From Monosiga brevicollis MX1 (Eukaryota; Opisthokonta; Choanoflagellata; Craspedida; Salpingoecidae), in assembly GCF_000002865.3 (NCBI RefSeq), contig NW_001865059.1:603656-640666 (forward strand): 37,011 nucleotides of DNA, read 5' to 3'. The position numbers were made by a program, and so were the translations under genes. The first letter of the stretch is position 1; each line of letters starts with the position of its first letter. Shown piece by piece: positions 10,776-21,260 of this stretch. A model generated the notes under the pieces. The model had not been told where the DNA came from and searched no databases. It saw only the letters and a list, made by a program, of their open reading frames with translations.

Positions 10776-11789
10776 GTTCTGCGGTTGTCGCGGGACTGGA
10801 GAGGCGTAGGGGTCATTCTGCCGTTGGGGATCAATGGGAGGCAAAGGCCGAAGCGCCCTGCAGATCGGCAGGCGCGCGTGTCATATGAGGCTCGACCGGT
10901 CCAAAGCTGCCAGCACACCCTTGGACACGGCAAAACTCGAGAGAGGCCACTCACATTGCTAGCAATGGACAAGAGTGAACACCGCTTCGCCCCTCTTGTA
11001 CTGGTGCATGTGAGCTGTGGACGCTGGTCCTGGTGGTGTGCTGGTGCTAGTGCTGGTGCTGGTGGAGTCTGAAGCCTGGATCCTAGAGCCTAGAGCCTGG
11101 AGCCTAAAGCCTAAAGCCTAAAGCCTAAAGCCTGAGGCCTGAAGCCTGAGGTTTGCTACCTGGAGCCTGGAGTTGAAGCTCGGCGTGCTGGCGAGCTGGA
11201 GCGATGGAAAGCTTGTAGCCGAAAAGCTCTGCGCGCAGCAAACAGCTGACATATAAGCTAATGTATGTAAAACAAGAGTAAAATATGAAATGAACTACAA
11301 GTAAGTGGTAGTTTGTGCAGATGTGTACAAGGTTTATGTCGCTCAAGCGGGATCAAGGAGTTGTTGTTGTGGTGTCAAGACAAAATCCTAAAAGTATAAC
11401 TGATGTTACACTTTTGATAAAATAATAGTAAAATACTTTTTCGCGTTGGAACAGTGTGCTATTTGATATCAGATGAAGTATTATACTTTGATGTTAATTT
11501 TTTCGTCATAGTGCAACTTGTGTTACGCTTTGAATTTGAATTTTTTTTTTTTTGATTTTTTCTCTCTCTCAGTGAGCAGACGGACGATCGGACCTCCCCT
11601 CCTCCTTCGCCTCCGTCGTCTCCTCCTTCGCCTCCGTCGTCTCCTCCTCCTTGGCCTTCGTCGTCTCCTCCTCCTTTGCCTCGATCGTCTGCTCCTCTCT
11701 TGGTGTAATTGCCCAAAAGCAGCGGCCATTGCCGTGGGCACACCGAGCCGTTTGAATGTTAAACCGGTGCTGGTGATCTGCATCGCAAC
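10776..11789. other. Divergent intergenic region with minisatellites
   Basis: This lies between the start of the coiled-coil gene and that of the SAP-LRR-PIN gene. It contains CTGGTG repeats (about 11021-11066), degenerate CCTAAAG-type heptamers (about 11084-11152), an AT-rich stretch (11260-11520), a T run (about 11540-11552) and a CTCCTCCTTCGCC-type pyrimidine repeat (about 11594-11700) just upstream of the SAP-LRR-PIN start. No convincing gene is seen. Confidence 0.6.
11084..11152. repeat. Degenerate heptamer repeat, CCTAAAG-like
   Basis: The heptamer AGCCTAA/AGCCTGA is repeated about ten times, four of them perfect (CCTAAAG). It resembles telomere-type heptamers only loosely. Confidence 0.8.
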
Positions 11790-14024
11790 ATGATGTCGGC
11801 TACGTCAGAGGCGGATCTGCTCCGCAAGAGCAAGGTCGAACTTCAAGCGCTGGCTCTCCAAGTGGGCTTGAAAAAGGTGTGTCGGCTTTCTTTTGCCTCT
11901 CGTTCTCCTTCGTTATCCACCCTTGCGCCGGCCCAGCCTGCTCACCTTTCCAAAAATCGACTTTGGCGCGTGTGTAGAGCGGCGTGGGGTGGCCAACCTG
12001 CTGTCCGCCAAAGGGGAGCAAGGAAGATATCGTGCGGGCTCTGTTGCAGTTTCAAACTGAGCAGGGGGCTGATGAGCGCCTTCCCTCAGCTGAAACCTCG
12101 CCTGCCAGAACCATTGCCAAGGCACTTGAACCAGTCACAGCCACCGCTCGTCCTGACGATGCAACAGTGCCTACAACTCCGCCCCGCACACCTTCGCGTA
12201 CTATTCCGAGCGTCATTGTGACGCCCAAGGCTGCGCCACCGACGTCGTCAACTCAAATGCTCTTTGCCACCGCGCAGTCTGCAGCCACACAGCCCACGCT
12301 TTCGGCCGTGCCGGCCCATCCGCAGCTACCAGCCAAGGACCTACATGCCATCGCCACCATGGCTATTAGTGACGCACAAGCAAGTGGCACGGCCAATCTG
12401 GCCGACTTTCATCTGGACCGATTTCCTGCCCTTATGGACCGTGGCCTCGAGTGGCTCAGGACGCCCAGCGTCGCCCACAACCTCACTCAGCTGCATTTGC
12501 AAAACAACTATCTCACCGAGCTACCCTCTGAGATTGGCGCTCTCCAAGCGCTGCGCGTCCTGGACCTTAGCCACAACGAGCTCACGTCACTGCCCGATGC
12601 GCTCTTTTCGTGCCCCAAACTGCACTCCCTCACGCTAACCAGCAACAAGCTGCAGACCCTCTCGCCTATGATCAGTCAATGCAAGCACCTGTTTGTCTTG
12701 ATTCTCCACGACAACCTCTTGAGCGAATTGCCATACACGCTGGGTCACCTCAAGCACCTGCGCGAGCTCGGCATTGGATATCAGCCCCTGCTGCGCCGCC
12801 TGCCTCCGAACCTGGCCTTGTTGAAGGACCACCTAGATTCTTTATGGTTCCGAGGTCGAAATGACTTTAGCAATGTGCCTGCTGCCAAGCTCCTCGACAA
12901 GGATGCTGTCATGCAAATTTTGCAAGCTGAGCTGCGCACCCGTGTGACCCAAAGTCTGTCGTCTCCGCTTGCCCTTTTGCTCCAGCACCTTTGAACGTTT
13001 CGCAATCCCGCCTTTCAATGCTCATCTCCTCCCGATCTTCCCTGACTCAACAACTCACAGATACCAGCATGGCCGTTCTGAACAATCTCTTGGGTAACAT
13101 TCGCGTGTCTCCCATGAGCACCCCTAGCAAAGCCTACTTCAGCACGCCGCCCACATCGCGAGGTGCGTCTCGCGAAACCCAGGGCGCTTGAGTGCCATCC
13201 CCTTCAGATTGCTTTCCTTTGAACATACGCCTCTTTTTGCGGCGCTTTGAGACTTGCTTGCAGCTGTTTGACGAGTCAACCTGCTTGGTCGTATTTTCAC
13301 AGGGCGCAGCAGCTTGGTGGATCGAACCAATCTGGCTCAACCAAACTTTGGTGGCAAGTCATCAAACCTGGCCAAGACGCGCTTTGCCTATGACACCGAA
13401 ACAGACCAGTCACGGCAACGTGGGGCCTACACGCCACCCCGTGTCGCACGAGCACAAGTGGAGCCGGAGCGGACCTGGGCTTGCCTCTTTGCTGTGCTTG
13501 ACACCAATGTTGCCGTCGAACCGGCACAAATGCGCGACCTGCTAGATCTGCTGAATCATTATCGCGGGGTGACAGTTGTCATTCCCCGCACAACCATGTT
13601 TGAGCTAGAGCACATCAAAAAACGCACAGACCCGGCTGGCCATGCCGCTCGCAGCGCCATTCGGCTCTTTAACGCCCGCCTCAGCAAGCGTGACCCGCAA
13701 TTCCGTCTCCAACGTATCAAGGAAGAACTCAATGCCCAAAAGCTCAAGCTCTCGCAAGACCACCGCATTCTCGACTGTGCCATGTTCTTCCAGGAGCGCG
13801 TGGCGCAATACAAGGTCGGGATATCGTTTTGCCCGTGGAGGTTTTCTTTCTTCCTGAGATACACGGCATGGTGCTTAGCTCATCGGTTTGTCTTGAAATG
13901 ATGATAGCTTGGTGATCACGTCGTTCTATTGACTGGCGATGTCGGCCTACAAGCCGCCGCCGCCGCTGAACGAGTGGAATGGAACACCGTGCATCAGTTG
14001 CGCCGCAATCTCAGTCGGCGCTGA
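11790..14024 (+). CDS. SAP-LRR-PIN fusion protein (putative nuclease)
   Basis: Exons 11790-11876, 12014-12941 (or from 11978), 12986-13162, 13303-13814 and 13908-14024 join in phase to about 606 residues. Residues about 8-45 look like a SAP helix-extended-loop-helix DNA-binding motif (SKVELQALALQVGLKK across the first intron to KEDIVRALLQF). A Thr/Pro linker follows. Residues about 170-280 hold four to five leucine-rich repeats (LTQLHLQNNYLTELP, LRVLDLSHNELTSLP, LHSLTLTSNKL and others). The C-terminal 190 residues form a PIN domain of the SWT1/SMG6 type: VLDTN, IPRTTMFELEHIKKR, DHRILDCAMFF and VVLLTGD supply all four expected acidic residues, so it is probably an active metal-dependent ribonuclease. 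The intron phases and lack of a stop argue for one gene rather than an LRR gene followed by a PIN gene, but no cDNA proves the join. Confidence 0.8.
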
Positions 14025-14324
14025 TGGATGGCTTTCACTATTTGCAGAAAGTAAACCAAATTTCTACTTGTGGGTGGATGTTAGAAAGAAAAAGAAGACG
14101 AGCAAGGATCCAATGCATGAAATGTGTCGATTGTAGCTGCTTGTCTGAATCCAAATTTAAAAGCGCAACGATCCGCGCCCGGGTAGTTGTTCACCATCCA
14201 GCGTGAGTGACCAATTGGACGAGCAAAGGCGATGAAAATGGAAGCGACGAAAATGGATGAAAATGGATGCAACAGCTTTGCACAAACAAGCACATGATCA
14301 TATCCCCAACTGACTGATTTGCGC

Positions 14325-17300
14325 CTAGTCGCGCGACTCGTAGAGGTAGAGGTAGCCCAAGTCAAACGGGGGCTTGACGCTCTTGGCCACCTTGCGATCG
14401 TTGAAGATGAACCAGTCATCGCCCTTCCGAATGTGACAGATATAGTGACCACTTTGGGCCGCCGTTCCCATGTGACTGATGATCGCCTTGAGACGATAGC
14501 CTAAACCACATGAAGCAAATGCAAAAATCATTGTGCAAGCCGAGCATATGAAAGGAGTCAGCCACTTGCAAAAACAGTCCACGCTCGAGGCGAAGGAAGG
14601 TTAAAAAAGTGCAAAACAATTTGGATGAATAACAGCTTCTTGAGTCACGTACGGCCAGTGCCAGGTGCAAACTGCGGCTGGTCGGTGTTTGCGCGCTCAG
14701 AAGCAGGGGCCTCTGTGCTCGGCGCACTCTGCCGCAGATCTGATTCCTGCGGCAATATAATCCAACACCACGAAAAGGGATATCGTGAGCAGGGGCGTGA
14801 GTAGGTCAGGCAGTCCAGCAGTCCAGAGACTCAAGACAGATTCAGACAGACACAAGACATGGAGTGGTGTAGCAACAAAAGCATACCGGATCAGCCATCT
14901 CGTCAGGATGATTAAAGGCCCAATCGGCCGCGCGCTCCAAGTTGTTGTCCTGAGTGCAAGTGGCAAAGATATCAGTTGTGTGTATATTGCGGGCCGATGG
15001 CTTTTTGATGACGCGTTGGACCCTACCGTCTCACGAAGAGCGCGACGGGCCTGCTCCGTGGAAAAGCCCATGGCCTCGAGCATGCCCACAGCCTCGGCGG
15101 GGGGCTCAGCAGCGCCCCCGGAGGTATTTGCTCCAGAGGCTATCGCGGTTCCGGGAATGGTGAAAGGGGCCGCAAAGTCGGCATCATCCTGGTGAGCAAA
15201 AATCCACTCCATGGCTGCTTCCACGCCTGCCAAGGTGTGGAGGGGTTGTTGTGTGAGAGTCGATTATCGAGACGGATTATCGAGTCGGAAACAAAGTCTG
15301 GGCCGGCTTGCATGTTCCGTACTGTTGGGATTGTGATAAACCGCTCGCTTGCAGCCCTCCTCGGCAAATCCCATGGCAGCCAGTTGCGCCAGCATGTCGG
15401 GATCGAGTTCAATGGCAGGTGCTTCTTCAGCGGCTGGCTCTTCCTCTTCTGGAAGCAGCTCTTCATTGGGGTCGTGCTCCGAGGCTGCAAATGGCGTCAA
15501 ATCCATCTCCTCGGGCATGGTGATTGAGGCATCTACATCCCAACGATGCACGTGTAAGTGAAATCAATCAAACTTGTTCTTGGACACGCCCGGTTTGCGC
15601 TTCCAGCAGTTGAGGTCATACCGCGTTTTTGAGGGGTCCAATCATCTCCGACGAAAAATTTGTCGACTGCCATGAGAAGGTACTGTCACAGCGTTGATTT
15701 GAATGACATGAGGAGAAAAGAAACGAGAAACATGAAAAATGAAAGGAAACCCGAGCACAACAACAAAATCCAAGCATCCAAAGAATGTGACGAGTCGACG
15801 CACGCGCGGGAAGGACTTGAAACGTCGCTGCAAAGTGGCGGTTGTCTTGGCTTTGATGGCAGGGCTGTACCAATCCTCAATGACCTGTGAAATCAAAGCA
15901 GGCACCCGTCTCCATAAGACAAGCAAAATACGTAACGAGAGATGGCCTGAGGGTGTCTTCGTGCCTGATACGCGAGGGGCGCGTGCCATACCGCGGGAGC
16001 AAAGACGGAGTTGAGGATGCGATCAAAGCGCAAAACCAGCGGTACGTTTTCGCCCTCCACCTTGGTCTTGTTTGCCTTGGCCTCGGCCAGCTTTTGCTGG
16101 TAAGCTTGGTGTTCAGTCCAGTTTTCGGAATCCTCGGGGCGCACCGGTAAATGCAGTTGAGCGTCGTGCTCCGTGTGATAGCACCCCCCCCCCCCCCCCC
16201 AAAAAAAAAAAAAAAAAAAAAAAACAGGGAAAAAAAAAATGAGTCACGCAAAGAAGGCGCGCGGCGCACGTGTCGGGACGGGTTTGCTTGCCTTTTTGCT
16301 CGATGTGCAGGTCGTCTTGACCTCGGTGTCAAACTCAAAGAGCTGCCCAAAGTCGGCACGGCCATACTTTTTGCTATACGCCGACAGCTTTGTCATCATG
16401 TAGGACCAGAACTCGGAGGCATCTTGTTGGCTGCCGGTGGAGAATTCTGGGTGATCGCGGCAGAGTGCATGCTTGGTCATTTTAGGATCAATGCCATCCT
16501 GTTCCAGTTCAGCATCTGCTGCAGCGTCTGAAGCTTCAGGTTGGTTGGAATATTGGCCCGACTGAAGGCCGTGTCCAAGCTTATGGCTGTCCAAACCCGG
16601 CATGACCCAACAAAAACAGCATGAGAACATGTCAAGAAAAGAAAAAAAAAGAAGAAGAAAAAAAAAGGTCGAAGAAGAAAAACAAAGTAGAAGAAGGAGA
16701 AGGAGAAGAAACAAAAAGACAACTCGACTACGACAGGCAAGTGGTGCTCACAGTTGCAGTTCGAGGTCAACGGTGGGGTCGGCTTGACCATGGTAGGCCT
16801 GGATGGCTGAACCCTGAAACTCATCCACAAGCTCGCGAAGGCTGAACAAAACCTGCAACACCGAGTTCATGTAGCAGCTTTATTTGGGGAGGATGCAACG
16901 CGTGAGTTTGAGTCAAGCTGCAGGATGATATCATGGTGCATTTCAAAATAACGTGCGCGCGGCAAAACCATGGAAGGGCAAAACATGGAAGGGCGCCCGC
17001 GAATGGGGTTTGATGCTTGACATTGGGACAAACCTGTTGCCAAGGTTGCGCATGCCAGTAAAGCCGGGGCCAAAAGCTGGTTCAAGCTTGACGCCAGCTT
17101 CGGTGATACGGTCAAATTCAAACTTGAGTTGTTCGTTGGCCTCAATTTCCATCTCAGCCATGGACTTTGCAGTTTTGCGTTGCTCCTGGATGTTGATGCC
17201 AAAGTGCGCCAGATGCTGACTCAGCTTGGGGTCAAGGACCATGTCATCCTCTTCGTACGAGTAGACATCGGCGCCCTCGGGGGTGATGGTGCCCAGCTTC

Positions 17301-18532
17301 ACGGCCAGCGGATACTTGGTCTGCTCGTAGTGGTCAATGGCGTGGTTGTTGCCACCGGATCCTATCCAGCAGATCAAGCAGAAAAGGTTGGGTGACCGGA
17401 CCACGGGATTGCGGTCGTGTTTCGACCCTTAAACAGGTCTGACGGCCGAGCTGCGGCAGCGGGACGTTACCATCGTAGAATTTGCGGCCACATAGGATGG
17501 TGCCATCGGTCAAGTTGAGCCAGAGATTATCCGAAATGTCACACTTGGCGCACTTGTAGCCACTGGGAGGAACGCGAACCCCGTTGTCCAGCTGCAGGAG
17601 ATTTTCAGCGTGCCTAAGGGTTCATACCCAAGTGAATGAATGTGGCCAAGGGCCAAAGGCGCCTGTGATGGGCAAGAAAAGCGGGGCACTCACTTGGAAG
17701 GCAACCGCTGTTCTTCCCAGGCTTGGGCCTGGCGAAGCAAGGTCAGGCAAGGTTAAAGTGCAGCAAAGTGAGTCCAGCGAGTGACCACCCGGAGGCCGAG
17801 GTTGGGATGCTCATGCTGACCTGCTGCTGGAGCGAGGCAGAGCTGGCAGCAATGATAGCGGCCGCACTGTCTTGGACGTGGGCGGGCAAGCTGGGGTCTT
17901 CGAGCGTGATCAGCTTGAATTCTGGCAAGATGGCCACGGTGTATGTGTAGACAAGATCATAGGCATCCGAGTCTGCTGCAAAGCCATCCGGGGTGCCTAG
18001 GCCGGGGTGTGGAAAACGTTGAGCTCTCCGTCGAGTCTAGTCATACCAAGGGCGGGTGGCTGCATCATACGAACCAATGGCCATTTTGGTGGGCTTTTTT
18101 TGTGGCGGTTCCTGCTCGGGCGCAGGCTTCTGTGTAGGGTCAGGACATGAGCTGTGCAGCCACGGCGCAGCAGGCGGGGCAGGACAGGGGGAACGAGGTG
18201 GTGGGCGGCAGCGAGGGGTGAGCGGCCATACCTCAACGCGTTCGGCGCGCAGATGCAGAAAGGTGCGCTGGCCCGTGACCTCGTGGTACGTCGCCACGGC
18301 CGCGCGGCCAAAGCCAATAAAGGTCTTCATGCACACATACAGGCCATCGGGCGATTCCTGTGACGTGGCGGTGGCAGCAGGGCGGCGGCAGAAAAGGTGA
18401 GGGTGGCCGGGCAGGTAAGCGGGTCAAGAAGGGAGGAACAGCCTGTACCGGTGTGTCAAAGGTCAGGGTGCACTGATCCTTGAAGACGCTGTCACCCCCA
18501 GCCGGGGTGCGCACGTCGTCAAACTCGGCCAT
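14325..18532 (-). CDS. USP5: Ubiquitin-specific protease 5 (isopeptidase T) orthologue
   Basis: USP5 disassembles unanchored polyubiquitin in cytosol and nucleus. Seventeen exons: 18532-18449, 18357-18232, 18129-18075, 17996-17821, 17728-17694, 17613-17471, 17361-17034, 16877-16752, 16586-16292, 16168-15992, 15884-15804, 15682-15622, 15532-15323, 15226-15027, 14949-14887, 14746-14653, 14500-14325. All phases agree and give 809 residues (human about 835-858). Visible parts: an N-terminal variant zinc-finger region; the ZnF-UBP finger with C180, C183, C200, H213; the Cys box [16 protein letters not shown] (C317) split by an intron; UBA1 (about 608-650) and UBA2 (about 673-715) inserted in the catalytic domain; the His box SGHYICHI (H770) and D786. 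The full catalytic set is intact, so it should be active. Exon 5 is only 35 nt. The intron after exon 9 appears to use a GC donor. Confidence 0.97.
16184..16224. repeat. C17/A24 homopolymer pair inside a USP5 intron
   Basis: 17 C then 24 A on the + strand. Read in the direction of USP5 transcription this is T24 then G17, placed just before the exon 10 acceptor at 16169. The length is unreliable in most sequencing methods. Confidence 0.9.
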
Positions 18533-19345
18533 CGTGCCTGGACGTCTGCGAGAAAAAAAAAAATACCAGGAGCGGCGGCGTCAGCAACGCAATTGGCAGC
18601 GTGTCACGGCGGTTGGCACGCCAGTGTCACTCACCGACAGTCACAAAGTGGCAGCAGCAAATGCAATCTCAACCAACGGCGCGGACAAGCCAGTCGTCTC
18701 CAGCCAGATCAGAACAAGCTCCACTGGCACACACGGAAGGAGGCGTCACTGAACAGTTCAGAAAAATCATTAAAGAGAGAGGAGTTTGAGAGAGAGAGTT
18801 TGAAAGAGAGAGAGAGTTTGAAAGAGAGAGAGAGTTTGAGAGAGAGAGAGTTTGAGAGAGAGTTTGAGAGAGAGAGAGTTTGAGAGAGAGTTTGAGAGAG
18901 AGAGAGGAGGGAGAGTTTGAGAGAGAGAGAGTTTGAGAGAGAGTTTGAGAGAGAGAGAGAGTTTGAGAGAGAGAGAGTTTGAGAGAGAGAGAGAGAGAGG
19001 AGGGGGGGAGTTTGAGAGAGAGAGAGAGAGTTTGAGAGTTTGAGAGAGAGAGTTTGAGAGAGGGAGTTCGAGAGAGAGAGTTTGAGAGAGAGAGAGTTTG
19101 AGAGAAGACCACTTTCTTTCAACAACTTCTCAAACATATACCTATATAAACCGTAAAACATCTCATCTTCTTACCACTTTGATACTCCATAACATTAATT
19201 AAGATTTAAATTTACGTCAACTTCTTCCGTTCTATCTTCAATAAGTCAATACTTGTCTGCATCTACTGTGATATTTGCTGCATCTTCTTTGAAATTTGCC
19301 GTTTGACTGCTGGATTCGAGAGCCCATCGACTTGACTTCGACAGG
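18533..19345. other. Divergent promoter region dominated by a GAGAG-TTT minisatellite
   Basis: This spacer separates USP5 from the small membrane-protein gene. From about 18774 to 19105 it is a purine-rich degenerate repeat of TTTGAGAGAGAGAG units. About 240 bp of AT-richer unique DNA then precedes the start at 19346. ORFs here are repeat artefacts. Confidence 0.7.
18774..19105. repeat. (TTTGAGAGAGAGAG)n purine-rich minisatellite
   Basis: About 25 degenerate units of 10-16 bp made of GA dinucleotides punctuated by TTT. The + strand is almost purely purine apart from the T triplets. Confidence 0.9.
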
Positions 19346-19762
19346 ATGGACGTGGACGTGGCAGAATGGCAGTCGTTCCTGCTGGACGAGTACGTCAAGT
19401 TTAGCAACGTGAGTCTGATCGTGGGGGTTGGCTCTGGCTGCTTCTGCTGCTACGGCATGGTACCATCACTACTGCCTAAAGGTGGTGGTGGTGGTGGTGG
19501 TGGTGGTGGTCGAGCTGAGTTGGTGGGGCTTGGTCGTCGTCTCCGCTGGGGGCGTCGGGGATGTGTTGGCAGCGTGTCTGACGCGCGTTTTTTGGGTGGC
19601 TTTGCATAGACAATCGTGCGGGATGCAGAGGAGGTTTTCTCAGAGTATCCCGGCCTGATGGGGACCATCGTGTTTGGTGCCATGACGGTCGGCTTGGTCT
19701 TGGGTCGCTGCTGCTGCGGCCCCAAGCGATCGGCTCAGGCCACAAAGCCCAAGAAGGAGTAG
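19346..19762 (+). CDS. Small single-pass membrane protein (71 aa)
   Basis: Two exons (19346-19408 and 19610-19762) join in phase at GTGAGT...ATAG to give 71 residues. The N-terminal 40 residues are hydrophilic (MDVDVAEWQSFLLDEYVKFS, then an acidic helix). One hydrophobic segment follows (about 41-57, MGTIVFGAMTVGLVLG), then RCCCGPKR and a Lys-rich end KPKKE. The three cysteines next to the membrane are typical of S-acylation sites, and the basic tail suggests an N-out or tail-anchored small protein; both are inferred. The intron holds a GGT repeat (about 19481-19510). I do not recognise a family. It could be a small subunit of a membrane complex. Confidence 0.7.
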
Positions 19763-20373
19763 AAGACACAGTCTGCAGAGGGCACGAGAAACGCCGGGCG
19801 ACAAACCACCTCGTCTCCAACGGATCAATGGGGTGGCTTCGGGTATTTTTGGCATCCGATTCAGTAGCCTTCAGATTGAGGTGCTCTGGCAATCACATGG
19901 TGACTCTCCCCGCACCTGCACTTGCCTGGCCTGATCCACTGGCTGCTGACCTGCCACGTCCTGAGTAAGGACTGATGTACCTTCCTCTCGCCCGGTCCCT
20001 CCCCCTTTGCAAGAAAAATTGAACCTCGAATGGATCCAAAGTTGACGGGGGCTCACACGCCTCCCTCCTTCCGGCCGATCACACCTCAATCCACTTCTGG
20101 TCGAAGAGGGCGACGGCTCACGCTGCACCGTCCCTCCTTGACTCCCCACCCCTGCCTCCGCCTCGAGCCTTTACCAGGCTCTTGTTCTTTTCCAAGTGGT
20201 TTTTGGCCATCTTCCCTCCCCTGTCTTTGATCATCTGACGCCAGCCCCCTCTGTCACTGCCTCGCTGCTTTGCTCCCTGGCCTCGGTTTGTCTATCTGTC
20301 TCATTCTGCCCCTCCATCTCTGTGTATCTACCCAGCCGTCTCCATCTCTGTCTTGTTCTGCCTCTGCCTCTGC

Positions 20374-20432
<59 letters not shown>

Positions 20433-20812
20433 TTCCTTCGTCTCTGTCTGTGTGTGGCTCTCGCCTCTGTGTGTCTCTGTCTCTGTCTCTGTCTCTGTCT
20501 CTCTGCGTGCCTCTTGACTCGGTGTGCCTCCCTCTGTGCTCTCACTGTGCTTCTCTCTGTTCGATCTCTGTGTGTCTCTGTCTCTGTCTCTGTGTGTGTC
20601 TCTGTCTCTGTCTCTGTGTGTGTCTCTGTCTCTGTCGCTGCGTCTCTGTCTCTGTCGCTGCGTCTCTGTCTCTGTCGCTGCGTCTCTGTGTCTGTGTCTC
20701 TGTGTCTGTGTCTGTGTCTGTGTCTGTGTCTGTGTCTCTCTCTCTTTCTCTCTGTCTCTGTCTCTGCCTCTCTTTCTCTCTCCGGAATGCTCCGTCTTTC
20801 TTTCCCTTTCTT

Positions 20813-20864
<52 letters not shown>

Positions 20865-21260
20865 ACTGTCTCTCTCTCTCTCTCTGTCTCTCTCACACAT
20901 TTTTTTTTGAATCACACACGCAAATTTGGATTTCAATTTGAGGCCGAAATTGGTCGCTGGCCTCTGTCTGTGTGTGAGTGTGTGAGGGGTGAGCCCTCCT
21001 GGCGTCGTTTGGACTGGCGTGGGAATGGCATTTTAGAAGCGGCTTTGCTACTGGGGTGAGGTGAAGGTCGACGTTGTCTCATTATTAGGAGGTGGCATGC
21101 TTGATTGCTGGCAGGAAATTGACCGTTGTCAGGCTGGTGGGACGGGGACGCAGCCACTTGGAGCTAGGAGCTGCAAGGAGCGGGCGTCACGGGCGTCACG
21201 GGTGTCACGGGTGTCACGGGTGTCACGGGCTCTTGGGACACGCAGACACGGTCAAGCGCC
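19763..21260. other. Intergenic region, CT/GT-rich satellite DNA
   Basis: About 1.5 kb lies between two same-strand genes. 19763-20180 is unique sequence with no gene I can support. 20200-20910 is a pyrimidine-rich patchwork of TCTGTC, TGTGTC and TC repeats including a GT tract (about 20378-20431). A GTCACGGGT 9-mer is repeated five times at about 21186-21230, just upstream of the TBCE start. Long ORFs here are repeat artefacts. Confidence 0.7.
20280..20905. repeat. Compound (TCTGTC)n / (GT)n / (TC)n satellite
   Basis: The + strand is nearly all T, C and G. Tracts of GT (20378-20431), TCTGTG/TCTGTC hexamers (20460-20760) and TC (about 20817-20852) follow one another. Confidence 0.9.

Noticed and set aside
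12994-13314. Boundary between two genes (LRR gene and PIN gene)
   Set aside because: Two introns with good acceptors join the parts in phase, and exon 12986-13162 has no start context or function of its own; a single gene is simpler, though not proven.
18774-19105. CRISPR-like array of short repeats
   Set aside because: Repeats are degenerate GA units with no unique spacers, in a eukaryotic intron-rich context.
20196-21059. Cys/Leu/Ser/Val repeat ORFs and their Arg/Glu/Thr antisense
   Set aside because: Translations of TCTGTC/GT satellite; no coding signature.
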